From Clostridioides difficile ATCC 9689 = DSM 1296 (GTDB lineage Bacteria > Bacillota > Clostridia > Peptostreptococcales > Peptostreptococcaceae), in contig NZ_CP011968.1 in NCBI RefSeq assembly GCF_001077535.1, positions 806,001 to 870,000 on the forward strand: DNA of 64,000 nt, written 5' to 3'. The notes beneath the pieces are model-generated. The model was not told where the DNA came from. It worked only from the letters and a program-made list of their open reading frames with translations, and made no database searches. Positions 55,830 through 64,000 of this stretch are shown piece after piece; the first letter of the stretch is position 1; each line of letters begins with the position of its first letter. Both the position numbers and the translations under genes were made by a program.

Positions 55830-55932
55830 ATATAACATGAAAAATATACATGAATATATATAAAAACTTGAATTTATGTGTATTAATATATAAAAATATC
55901 ATATATGTGAAAAAACAGGGGGATTGGTGAAA

Positions 55933-56511
55933 ATGAGAGAAGAAGCTTTAGAAATTTTATTTAAGTATTTAGAAACTGATAGAATGAGAAAACATTGTTA
56001 TGCTGTTGAAGCTGTTATGAGAGAATTAGCCAAAAGACTAGAGCCAGAAAAAGAAGAAGAGTGGGCAGTGGCAGGTCTTTTACATGATTTGGATTCAGAT
56101 ATAGTTGGAAGAAAGCCAGGAGAAATATGTGAAGGACATGCTACAACAACAGTAGAACTGCTTAAAAAAGAAAACTTCGGTGACGAAGAAATGTATAGAG
56201 CAATACTTGGTCATCATGATGGAATGGGAGTTACAAGAACTAGCCTAATGGAAAAAGCAATATATGCAGCAGACCCTATAACTGGGTTTATAACTGCTAT
56301 AGCTTTAGTTTATCCAGATAAAAAACTTACCAGTGTAAAGACTAAGTCTGTTATTAAAAGAATGAAAGAAACGAGATTTGCTTCAAATGTAAATAGAGAT
56401 GCAATGAGAAGTATAGAAGATATAGGGATTCCATTTGATGAATTTGCAGAGCTTTCTCTTAATGCAATGAAGAATATAAGTGATGTGCTTGAAAGTGCTG
56501 AAAATAATTAG
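55933..56511 (+). CDS. HD-domain (HDIG-type) phosphohydrolase-like protein
   Basis: This protein of about 193 residues has an HD domain: histidine in RKHCYAVEAV, the HD pair in LLHDLDSD, then HA and HHDGMG, giving the H...HD...H...H arrangement of metal ligands. It resembles stand-alone HDIG hydrolases of unknown substrate. Upstream in-frame TTG (55924) and GTG (55927) are alternatives, but the ATG at 55933 has the best spacing from GGGGG. It is followed after 33 bases by a Nudix gene. Confidence 0.82.
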   Translation: MREEALEILFKYLETDRMRKHCYAVEAVMRELAKRLEPEKEEEWAVAGLLHDLDSDIVGRKPGEICEGHATTTVELLKKENFGDEEMYRAILGHHDGMGVTRTSLMEKAIYAADPITGFITAIALVYPDKKLTSVKTKSVIKRMKETRFASNVNRDAMRSIEDIGIPFDEFAELSLNAMKNISDVLESAENN

Positions 56512-56544
56512 TTGAGAATATAAAGAGAAAGCAAGGCGAGATAC

Positions 56545-57021
56545 ATGAAACTTACAACTATTTGTTATATAGAAAAAGATGACAAGACTTTGATGTTGTA
56601 CAGAAATAAAAAGAAAGATGATATACATGAAGGTAAGTATGTAGGAGTTGGAGGAAAGTTTGAACAAGGAGAGACCCCAGAAGAATGTGTAATTAGAGAA
56701 GTAAAAGAAGAGACTGGTCTTACTCTTAAATCATTGTCATATAAAGGGTTGATAACTTTTCCAAAATTTAAAGATGAAGAAGATTGGTATATGTTTTTGT
56801 ATTTCTCAGATGAGTTTGAAGGTGAATTATCTGAAAAAGATTTAAATGATTGTAAAGAAGGAAATTTAATTTGGGTTGATAATGATAAAATATTCGATTT
56901 AAATATGTGGGAAGGTGACAGGCTGTTCTTAAATTGGGCTAAGACTGGAAATATCTTTAGTGCAAAGATTGTATATGATAATGGGAAACTAAAAGATTAT
57001 AATGTAAGTTTCTTAGATTAA
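56545..57021 (+). CDS. Nudix hydrolase (MutT/8-oxo-dGTPase-like)
   Basis: This 158-residue protein has a complete Nudix box (starting GGKFEQGETPEEC and ending REVKEETGL). The overall form resembles clostridial and streptococcal MutX-type 8-oxo-dGTP diphosphatases. It hydrolyses nucleoside diphosphate derivatives; the exact substrate is uncertain. It is probably co-transcribed with the HD protein. Confidence 0.9.
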   Translation: MKLTTICYIEKDDKTLMLYRNKKKDDIHEGKYVGVGGKFEQGETPEECVIREVKEETGLTLKSLSYKGLITFPKFKDEEDWYMFLYFSDEFEGELSEKDLNDCKEGNLIWVDNDKIFDLNMWEGDRLFLNWAKTGNIFSAKIVYDNGKLKDYNVSFLD

Positions 57022-57199
57022 TTAAGATATAGTTTTTAGATTAATTAAAATGTAGTTTAATGATATATTTTAAGAATATAATTTAAAGATATTACTTAAA
57101 AATGTAATTTAAAGTTACATCAAATTAAAATGTAACTTACAGGTTATAGCAAATTAAATTTATTGACTAATATTAAGATAAACAATAGTAGTTGGGAAA

Positions 57200-57237
57200 A
57201 GGGGCTATCTCAGTGCATAAAGATAGCCTTTTTTTAG
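57200..57237 (+). terminator. Intrinsic terminator
   Basis: GGCTATCT (57203-57210) pairs with AGATAGCC (57221-57228) and is followed by TTTTTTT. It closes the HD/Nudix transcript. The remaining gap to 57538 is AT-rich. It includes GGGACATATCCAAAATAGAG (57253-57272), similar to a site near 6753, and the AAAGGAGG of the next gene. Confidence 0.8.
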
Positions 57238-57538
57238 TCTGTCTACTTGACAGGGACATATCCAAAATAGAGGTAAGCCTTTTTTATTGTTGAAATGATA
57301 AATATCCACTTGATTTCATACAATAAAGAATATCTAATTAACTAAAAAGTTCACTTTTAGACATCTACTTCTTTTATCTTTTACTTTGAATAAGTTCTAA
57401 TTTAAGTTCCAATTTATGTATATTTTTCTCCATTAAAGTGTAGTTAAGGCTAGTATATTGTTAAAAAAATAAAAATTGACTTAGACAACTATTTGTTTTA
57501 TACTAAAGTAAATTTTTTAAAAGGAGGAATAATTTGGA

Positions 57539-58360
57539 ATGATAGACATAAATTTAGAAAAATGTGTAGGCTGTGGTATGTGTGAATCAGACTGTCTTGT
57601 AAATGCAATAAAAGTTAAGGATGATAAAGCAAAGGTTAAAAATATTCTCTGTATTAACTGTGGTCACTGTATGGCAATTTGCCCAACAGATGCAATAGAA
57701 ATGCAAGGATTTGATAAAAATGAAGTAATAGAATACAATCGTGAAAGTTTTGAATTAGAACCCGAAAAGTTATTGAATTTTATTAAATTTAGAAGAAGTA
57801 TAAGACAATATAAAGATATAGAGGTAGAAGAAGAAAAAATAAAAAACATAGTGGAAGCTGGTAGATACACACCAACAGGTGGTAATAGACAGCCTATAAG
57901 ATACATATTAGTAAAAGAAAAGCTAAAAGAAGTGAAAGAACTGGCAATACAAGGTCTTTATAATTTGGCATTAGATACTGATGACAATGACCCTGTACGT
58001 TCTATCTATAAAAATACATTTAAGAAAATGTACAAAAGATATAAAGAGAACGGAAATGATTCTTTATTTTATGATGCCCCACTACTTATGGTAGTTGTAG
58101 GAGATATGTCTCTAGGTGGAAGTGCTTATGTAGATGGAGGACTGGCTGCATCTAATATGGAACTTATGGCCTATTCTCAAGGATTAGGAATTTGTTATAA
58201 TGGATTTTTTGTTATGGCATCAAATGTAGAGCCAAAGATAAAAGAACTGTTAGGAATGAGCGAGAACGAAGCTGTTATCACTTCATTTATATTGGGTTAT
58301 CCAGATGTGAAATATAAAAGAACTGTAAATAGAAACACTGCTAAATTTGAGGTGAGATAG
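57539..58360 (+). CDS. Ferredoxin-nitroreductase fusion
   Basis: This 273-residue protein has an N-terminal two-[4Fe-4S] ferredoxin domain (CVGCGMCESDCLVNA and CINCGHCMAICPTDA, residues about 9-55). It is followed by an FMN-binding nitroreductase domain (RRSIRQYKD, GRYTPTGGNRQP, and ICYNGFF in the middle). The ferredoxin part would feed electrons to FMN. Such fusions are common in anaerobic Firmicutes, with unknown physiological acceptors. AAAGGAGG lies 11 bases before the ATG. Confidence 0.92.
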   Translation: MIDINLEKCVGCGMCESDCLVNAIKVKDDKAKVKNILCINCGHCMAICPTDAIEMQGFDKNEVIEYNRESFELEPEKLLNFIKFRRSIRQYKDIEVEEEKIKNIVEAGRYTPTGGNRQPIRYILVKEKLKEVKELAIQGLYNLALDTDDNDPVRSIYKNTFKKMYKRYKENGNDSLFYDAPLLMVVVGDMSLGGSAYVDGGLAASNMELMAYSQGLGICYNGFFVMASNVEPKIKELLGMSENEAVITSFILGYPDVKYKRTVNRNTAKFEVR

Positions 58361-58597
58361 AACTTAAACTTCACTACAACTTGTAAAATTATGGGATATA
58401 GAGTAGGTATTTAGCAGGGTAAATTTGTTGTAATAGACATATAAATGAGTTATAATTTAAATATATTGTATATATTAAGGATATTTAAATTTCTAAGTAG
58501 ATTTATATATCCTTTTATATACTAATCTATTTTTACATGTCTACAAGTTTATGCAGTAATTTATACTGTAAATCTTAACTATATGGAGGATTGTGTA

Positions 58598-61096
58598 GTG
58601 AATTTAAAAAAATTACTTTTATTAATTATTGTAATTACATCTATATTCACTTCTTGCATATTTTCTTTTGGTATCAACGCTATAGGTAATGATAATCGTA
58701 CCATTCGTGTTGCTTATCCTATTCAAAAAGGTTTAACTGAAATAGATGAGCAAGGTAACTATTTTGGGTATACATATGAATATTTACTAGAAATTGCACA
58801 GTATACTGGATGGAATTATGAATTTGTTCAAGTTCCTGGAGATATAAATGAATCTATTACAAAATTAATGAAGATGTTAGAAAATGGTGAAATTGATATA
58901 ATGGGAGGTATGTTATACAATGAGCCAATGCAAAAAATATATAATTATGCAGGGAATAATTATGGAGTAGCAAATACAGTACTACAAGCATTATATGAAA
59001 ATACAGATATTGATAACATAATGAGTTCACAAGATGTGAAAAAAATCCGTATTGCTGTAATAGAAAATTCTGATACTAGGCTTAAAGAGTTAGATGAGTA
59101 TTGTAAGATGAATCTTATGTCACCTGAATTGGTATATTGTAAAACAAATGATGAGCAACTAGAAGCACTAAAGAGTGGTAAAGCAGATGTACTTCTTAAT
59201 GTGAGTATGAACCCACTAGAAGGTGTACGTACTGTAGCAAAATTTTCATCAAAACCATTTTATTTCATTACTCCTAAAGGTAGTACAAATTTAACTCAAA
59301 AGCTTAACTCAGCAATTAATAATATTGAACAGAAAGACCCATATTTTTCAACTACTTTATATGAAAAATACTTTACACCAGAGAACAATCAAATGTTTTT
59401 ATCTGATGAAGAAACTGATTACATTAAAGAGACAGAAAAATTAAAAGTAGGAGTACTTTTAAACAAACCACCATTTCAAAATATAGATAAAGATACAGGT
59501 GAATTAAGAGGTATATCAATTGATTTGTTAAATCATATATGTGATAAAACAGGCTTAGAATTTGAACTTGTGCCTGTAAAATCTCAAGAAGATTTAGAAA
59601 ACATGACTAAAAAGCGTGAAATTGATATTGTAGCAGGAATGATTTATGATTATGAATACTCTCGTGAACATAATATAGTTATGTCTCGGCCTTTTCTTTC
59701 TACTCAATATACTATGATGATTAATAATAAATTAAATGAGAATAGTTTAGATGGAAAACGTGTAGCTCTAGCCAAAGGTATTAATTATTATGGTCAGTTT
59801 GAAGAGAATATAGTTTGGTATGATAATTTAGAAGAGTGTATAGAAGCTGTTAATAAAGGCTATGCAGATTACACTTATGGCGAAGGTTATTCTATGCAGT
59901 ACTATATGAATCAACCTAAGTATAAAAATGTGCGTCTAGTTCCTCAAACTTATAAAGCAAAGAGTATTTGTTTTGGTATAATTAAAAAAGATAAACAAGA
60001 ATTATTGAATATATTTAATAAAGCTATTATAAGTATTTCATCAGAAAAAATGCAATCAATTGTCTACCAAAATACTACATATAGACAAGACTTCTCGTTG
60101 CTTTATATTATGCAACAGAATCCAATTGAGACTATTTTTATTGTAGCCAGTTTATTAATTTGTATTATTGGATTTATGGCATTTGGTTTGCATACTCGTA
60201 CAAGTATGAACGAGAAGATATCTTTAGAACTCAAAAAACATACTCAGTTGTATGAAATGACAAGTGAATACTTTTTTGAGTATGATTATAAGCAAGATAA
60301 ATTGATAATTTCTATGCCAGAAAAGGGTATTGAGACTTATTATGGTTTGGATAAAAATGATAAGGAAAGTGAAAATGGCAATATAGAAAATGAAAGAGAT
60401 AAAATAAGGAAAGAATATAATAAAAAGTTTTTTGATGTAATAAAATCACAAGAAAATGGAACAACTGAAATGTATTCTATTATGCTTGATGATACTTTTC
60501 ATTGGATTAGAGTTACTTCAAAAATAATTTATAATGATAGAAAAATACCAATGTATGTAATCGGGAAAATATGTAATATTGATTCTGAAAAAGAGGAAAA
60601 GAATAGATTGTTAGATAAGGCTCAAAGGGATAGTTTAACCAATATTTATAATGCAGCATATATTAGAAAATTAACTGCACAAAATTTGTTGAATTTATCA
60701 ACTGAAAAAAATGGTGCTTTATTGATTATAGATATTGATTATTTTAAGTCGATTAATGATACTTATGGTCACTTGTTAGGAGATAAAGTACTTATTGATG
60801 TTGCAAAGGTACTTGATGAAAGTTTTGCAAAAAATGATATAGTAGGTCGTTTGGGTGGAGATGAATTTAGTGTTTATATCAATGATATAATAAATAAGGA
60901 AGAACTTATTAATAAATGTAATGATGTATACAATCATATTCATCTCATTAAGTTGCCAAATGGAGAAAGTTTATCTATTAGTATGGGGGTAGTTATAGCA
61001 AAGCCTGGTCAAGAGTATGATGAACTGTATCAAATAGCAGATAATGCTCTTTATGATTCTAAGAGACAAGGAAGAAATAGATTTAAAATAGTATAA
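58598..61096 (+). CDS. Membrane diguanylate cyclase with two SBP_bac_3 sensor domains
   Basis: This protein of about 832 residues has a signal/anchor sequence and two periplasmic-binding-protein-like (SBP_bac_3) domains (about 35-265 and 280-505). A transmembrane segment (IETIFIVASLLICIIGFMAF, about 515-535), a PAS-like region (about 550-665) and a C-terminal GGDEF domain with an intact RLGGDEFSVY active site follow. It should make c-di-GMP in response to an external amino-acid-like ligand. The in-frame ATG at 58583 lies inside the ribosome binding site (GGAGG 58585-58589), so the GTG at 58598 is the start. From recalled context it may be CD0707 of strain 630. Confidence 0.9.
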   Translation: MNLKKLLLLIIVITSIFTSCIFSFGINAIGNDNRTIRVAYPIQKGLTEIDEQGNYFGYTYEYLLEIAQYTGWNYEFVQVPGDINESITKLMKMLENGEIDIMGGMLYNEPMQKIYNYAGNNYGVANTVLQALYENTDIDNIMSSQDVKKIRIAVIENSDTRLKELDEYCKMNLMSPELVYCKTNDEQLEALKSGKADVLLNVSMNPLEGVRTVAKFSSKPFYFITPKGSTNLTQKLNSAINNIEQKDPYFSTTLYEKYFTPENNQMFLSDEETDYIKETEKLKVGVLLNKPPFQNIDKDTGELRGISIDLLNHICDKTGLEFELVPVKSQEDLENMTKKREIDIVAGMIYDYEYSREHNIVMSRPFLSTQYTMMINNKLNENSLDGKRVALAKGINYYGQFEENIVWYDNLEECIEAVNKGYADYTYGEGYSMQYYMNQPKYKNVRLVPQTYKAKSICFGIIKKDKQELLNIFNKAIISISSEKMQSIVYQNTTYRQDFSLLYIMQQNPIETIFIVASLLICIIGFMAFGLHTRTSMNEKISLELKKHTQLYEMTSEYFFEYDYKQDKLIISMPEKGIETYYGLDKNDKESENGNIENERDKIRKEYNKKFFDVIKSQENGTTEMYSIMLDDTFHWIRVTSKIIYNDRKIPMYVIGKICNIDSEKEEKNRLLDKAQRDSLTNIYNAAYIRKLTAQNLLNLSTEKNGALLIIDIDYFKSINDTYGHLLGDKVLIDVAKVLDESFAKNDIVGRLGGDEFSVYINDIINKEELINKCNDVYNHIHLIKLPNGESLSISMGVVIAKPGQEYDELYQIADNALYDSKRQGRNRFKIV

Positions 61097-61140
61097 GAAT
61101 TAATTTTAAAACAGAATAAAGCTTAATAATATTTAAATTA

Positions 61141-61190
61141 CAATAAAGCCTAATGATACATGTTATTATCTATCATTAGGCTTTATTTCT
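61141..61190. terminator. Bidirectional terminator between convergent genes
   Basis: AATAAAGCCTAATGATA (61142-61158) and TATCATTAGGCTTTATT (61171-61187) form a perfect 17-bp stem with A/T tails on both strands. Confidence 0.85.
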
Positions 61191-61299
61191 ATAAGTTAAT
61201 ATTGAAAGTAAATATTATACTAACAGTAGTATTAATTTACAGAGTTAATTTTATATAGATTACTTAAAATTAAAATCTACTTAGAATCAAAACTTAAAT

Positions 61300-62751
61300 T
61301 TAATATTGGTTCATAGATTTTAATATTTCAATAACATAATCCCAAACATTAGCTACAGAAGGGATACTAACATGTTCATTTGGAGTATGAACATCAAACA
61401 TATCTGGTCCTATAGAGATAGCTTCAGCATGAGGAAGTTTATCAAGTAATAATCCACACTCAAGACCAGCATGTAGAGCCATAACAGTAGGAACTTTACC
61501 AGTTAATTTCTCATAAGTTTCACTGCATATTTTTTCTAATTTTGAGCCTTTTTTAAATTCCCAAGCTGGGTATTGAGCTATAAGGTCGTAATTAGCACCT
61601 AAAGCTTGAGCCAAAAGTCTTATTCTATCAGCGATTTCATCTCTAATAGACATAACAGAACTTCTAACAGAAGTTAAAAATTCAATAGTAGATTCTTTAG
61701 TTTCAATTATAGCGAAGTTAGTAGAACTTTCAACTAATCCTTCTATATCAAGACTTACTGATTGAACTCCATGAGGAGTTAAGCAAGACATTTGAACAAC
61801 TTTTTCTTTGCAATCTTTAGTAAGAACTTTGTCTACAGAAGTTTCAGCTACTGAGTAAGTCATGCCAGGGTCAGAAGTAGTAAACTCATGTTTAAATGCA
61901 GTTAAAATGTCATTTATTTGTTTTTTAGCAGATTCAACATCAGCTTTATTAACAGCTATTACACATTTAGCTTCACGAGGTATAGCATTGTGCTTAGTAC
62001 CACCATCAACAGAAGCTAATTCATAATCAACATTCAATACACTTAATACTCTAGCTATTGCTTTGTTAGCATTTGCTCTTTGTAAAACAATTTCCATACC
62101 AGAGTGTCCACCTAATAGTCCAGTAACCTCAACTAATAATCCTTGTTTGTCACCTTCAACTTTTTTGTATTCAACAGGTAAACTAACAACACAAGTTTTA
62201 CCACCAGCACAGCTAACTAATAAGTATCCTTCCTCCTCGGAGTCCATATTTAGGATATATTGACCTTTAATTAAGCTAGGGTCTAGTGCATCTGCACCAT
62301 TCATACCATCTTCTTCATTAACAGTAACTAAAACTTCTAGTGCAGGATGCTCTAAAGTATTATCTTCTAATATAGCCATACCCATAGCAACAGCTATACC
62401 ATTGTCAGCTCCTAGAGTAGTTCCAGTAGCATATATCATGTCACCATCAATTCTTAATTTTATAGGGTCTTTAAGAAAATCATGTTCAACATTCTTTTCT
62501 TTTTCGCAAACCATATCCATATGTCCTTGAAGAACTACACCTGGACAATTTTCATATCCTTTTGTAGCAGGCTTTCTTATTATTATGTTTAAGCTTTCAT
62601 CCTGAATAGTTTCAAGACCTAAATTTTTACCAAAGCTAAGTAAAAAATCACTTATGCCTTTTTCATTTCCAGAACCTCTAGGAATTTGAGATATTTTCTC
62701 AAAGTTTTTAAAAACACTTTCTGGTTTTAATCCTTCTAATACGTTTCCCAT
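61300..62751 (-). CDS. pepD: Aminoacyl-histidine dipeptidase (M20 family)
   Basis: This 483-residue cytosolic metallopeptidase of the PepD type hydrolyses Xaa-His and related dipeptides. Zinc-site motifs include VVLQGHMDMVCEK (His and following Asp), GADNGIA, VNEEDGMNGA (catalytic Glu), ILNMDSEEEGY and the C-terminal MALHAGLECG and HTPNEHVSI. AAGGAGG lies ten bases before the ATG. It is a single gene, divergent from mutS2. Confidence 0.93.
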   Translation of the reverse strand: MGNVLEGLKPESVFKNFEKISQIPRGSGNEKGISDFLLSFGKNLGLETIQDESLNIIIRKPATKGYENCPGVVLQGHMDMVCEKEKNVEHDFLKDPIKLRIDGDMIYATGTTLGADNGIAVAMGMAILEDNTLEHPALEVLVTVNEEDGMNGADALDPSLIKGQYILNMDSEEEGYLLVSCAGGKTCVVSLPVEYKKVEGDKQGLLVEVTGLLGGHSGMEIVLQRANANKAIARVLSVLNVDYELASVDGGTKHNAIPREAKCVIAVNKADVESAKKQINDILTAFKHEFTTSDPGMTYSVAETSVDKVLTKDCKEKVVQMSCLTPHGVQSVSLDIEGLVESSTNFAIIETKESTIEFLTSVRSSVMSIRDEIADRIRLLAQALGANYDLIAQYPAWEFKKGSKLEKICSETYEKLTGKVPTVMALHAGLECGLLLDKLPHAEAISIGPDMFDVHTPNEHVSIPSVANVWDYVIEILKSMNQY

Positions 62752-63069
62752 GACTCATGTTCCTCCTTAATTTATCTATATAAGTAGCTATTTTTTTTTA
62801 TAAGCTAAAATAAACTCCTTTAAAAATATTAAAGAAGATTTTTTAACAGATTATATTACAAATAAAGCATGTTTATGTATAATATATAGATAGCTACATA
62901 CATAGTATAATACAAAATATGTGTAAAATATATCTAAAAGAGAAAAAATATAATAATTTTAGAAATGAAAAAGAAATAAAACTTGCAGTTTTTATTGGAA
63001 ATGCTTGAAAACATACATTTTTAAAATTAAATAAAAAAGTTAAAATATCGAGGATGGTGAATATAGAAA

Positions 63070-64000
63070 ATGAATGAGAAATCGTTAAGAGTTCTAGAAT
63101 ACAATAAAATAATAGATTTGTTAAAGAAGAAAGCCTCATCTTCTTTAGGTCTAAAATATATAGAAAATTTAGTACCAAATACTGATTTTGTAGAAGTGAA
63201 ATCTATGCTAGAAGAAACTAGTGAAGCTCAATCAATTATTATAAAGAGAGGTTCAGTAGGGTTGGAAGGTATTCATGATATAGAAGATAAGGTAAAGAGA
63301 GCTTATATAGGTGCTTCTCTTGACCCAGGAAGTCTGATTATGATAGCAGATACCTTAAGAGTGGCTAGAAGATTAAGAAATAGCTTATCTAGTAGTGATG
63401 AAGAAGATTTTAATTATCCAATAATACAATCTCTATCAAATTCTCTATATGTATACAAGGACATAGAAGACCAGATATACAATGCTATAATTAGTGAAGT
63501 AGAAATATCTGACAATGCTTCAAGTACACTTAGAGATATCAGAAGAAGAATAGCCCAAAAAAATCAATCCATTAGGTCAAAATTAAATTCAATAATAAGT
63601 TCAACTACTTATCAAAAGTACTTACAAGATGCAATAATTTCTCTAAGAGGTGATAGATTTGTAGTACCTGTAAAATCTGAATATAGGTCGCAAGTAGCTG
63701 GTATAGTGCATGACCAGTCATCTTCTGGTGCGACACTTTTTATAGAGCCAATGACTATAGTAGAGATGAACAATGAATTGAGACAGTTAAAACTAGGTGA
63801 GCAAGAAGAAATAGAAAGAATTTTATCAGAGCTTTCTGCTATGGTTGGAGAAGTTAGTGAAGACTTAATTTCTAATCAAGAGATACTTGGAAGATTGGAC
63901 TTTGCATTTTCAAAGGGAAAACTTTCTATACAGATGAGAGGAATAGAACCAACTTTAAATGAGGATAAATATTTAAACATAAAAAATGGAAGACATCCAC
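63070..64000 (+). CDS. mutS2: Endonuclease MutS2, 5' part (runs off the window)
   Basis: The frame opens with MNEKSLRVLEYNKIIDLLKK and stays open to the window end (310 codons). The sequence is the MutS2 N-terminal lever/clamp region (RDIRRRIAQKNQSIR, then GDRFVVPVKSEYR and VHDQSSSGATLFIEPM). The ATPase and Smr parts lie beyond the window. MutS2 suppresses recombination and acts on collided ribosomes in relatives. GAGGATGG is some 12 bases upstream of the ATG, so spacing is long. Confidence 0.93.
   Translation, partial: MNEKSLRVLEYNKIIDLLKKKASSSLGLKYIENLVPNTDFVEVKSMLEETSEAQSIIIKRGSVGLEGIHDIEDKVKRAYIGASLDPGSLIMIADTLRVARRLRNSLSSSDEEDFNYPIIQSLSNSLYVYKDIEDQIYNAIISEVEISDNASSTLRDIRRRIAQKNQSIRSKLNSIISSTTYQKYLQDAIISLRGDRFVVPVKSEYRSQVAGIVHDQSSSGATLFIEPMTIVEMNNELRQLKLGEQEEIERILSELSAMVGEVSEDLISNQEILGRLDFAFSKGKLSIQMRGIEPTLNEDKYLNIKNGRHP

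Noticed and set aside
1-64000. tRNA or rRNA genes, prophage or intact insertion sequences
   Set aside because: No cloverleaf, rRNA, integrase, phage structural or transposase sequence was recognised anywhere in the window.

Overview
The window is very AT-rich, low-GC Firmicute DNA. Several independent signs point to a Peptostreptococcaceae clostridium, most likely Clostridioides difficile: strong AGGAGG-type ribosome binding sites, frequent TTG/GTG starts, an L20-leader-controlled infC-rpmI-rplT operon, a T-box-controlled pheST operon followed by zapA, ktrB/ktrA, and the order GGDEF protein / pepD / mutS2. From memory, and not provable here, the left end resembles the right flank of the C. 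difficile toxin locus and the ECF sigma/anti-sigma pair resembles csfT/rsiT.

Layout. (1) 0.5-5.2 kb: an ABC exporter with two ABC-2 permeases and an ATPase on the minus strand, divergent from an OmpR-type regulator and a sensor kinase. This is the usual arrangement of a peptide-antibiotic sensing and efflux module. (2) 5.2-7.6 kb: no large gene until an orphan BlaI-family repressor, but three operator-like dyads lie over three promoters, with terminators that would define two small RNAs, followed by a 45-bp minisatellite. (3) 8.2-14 kb: single genes (VOC protein, Nif3-like protein, methyltransferase, GNAT) and an ECF sigma/anti-sigma pair. (4) 14.8-26.3 kb: an accessory catabolic cluster containing a two-part permease, an N-acyl-D-amino-acid deacylase, a multidomain regulator, two double SnoaL-like proteins, an MFS carrier, a Na+/solute symporter and a LacI-type repressor. 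(5) 26.8-28.2 kb: an FtsH-like AAA+ metalloprotease with no membrane segments. (6) 29.2-30.6 kb: the translation operon infC (ATT start), rpmI, rplT. (7) 30.8-36.1 kb: a winged-helix regulator and two paralogous double-domain metallophosphatase lipoproteins. (8) 36.9-43.4 kb: SDR, MBL-fold protein, MerR/GyrI-like regulator, TetR regulator with a small membrane protein, and a membrane-anchored M3 peptidase. (9) 43.9-51.9 kb: core genes ktrB, ktrA, an rRNA methylase, T-box-pheS-pheT and zapA. (10) 52-64 kb: DUF1275 protein, U32 peptidase, HD protein, Nudix, ferredoxin-nitroreductase, sensor diguanylate cyclase, pepD and the 5' part of mutS2.

The most distinctive feature at large scale is that nearly every long gap holds its own AT-rich minisatellite, with periods of 19, 24, 36, 39, 42, 42, 45, 47, 65 and 67 bp. 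Each array is unrelated in sequence to the others and they often begin at a stop codon. Two genes (20.8 kb and 53.2 kb) carry low-complexity coding inserts that look like the same process inside a reading frame. The best candidate for an undescribed system is the orphan BlaI-type regulator with three matching dyads over adjacent promoters of apparently non-coding transcripts at 5.3-5.9 kb. Second is the D-aminoacylase/SnoaL cluster.
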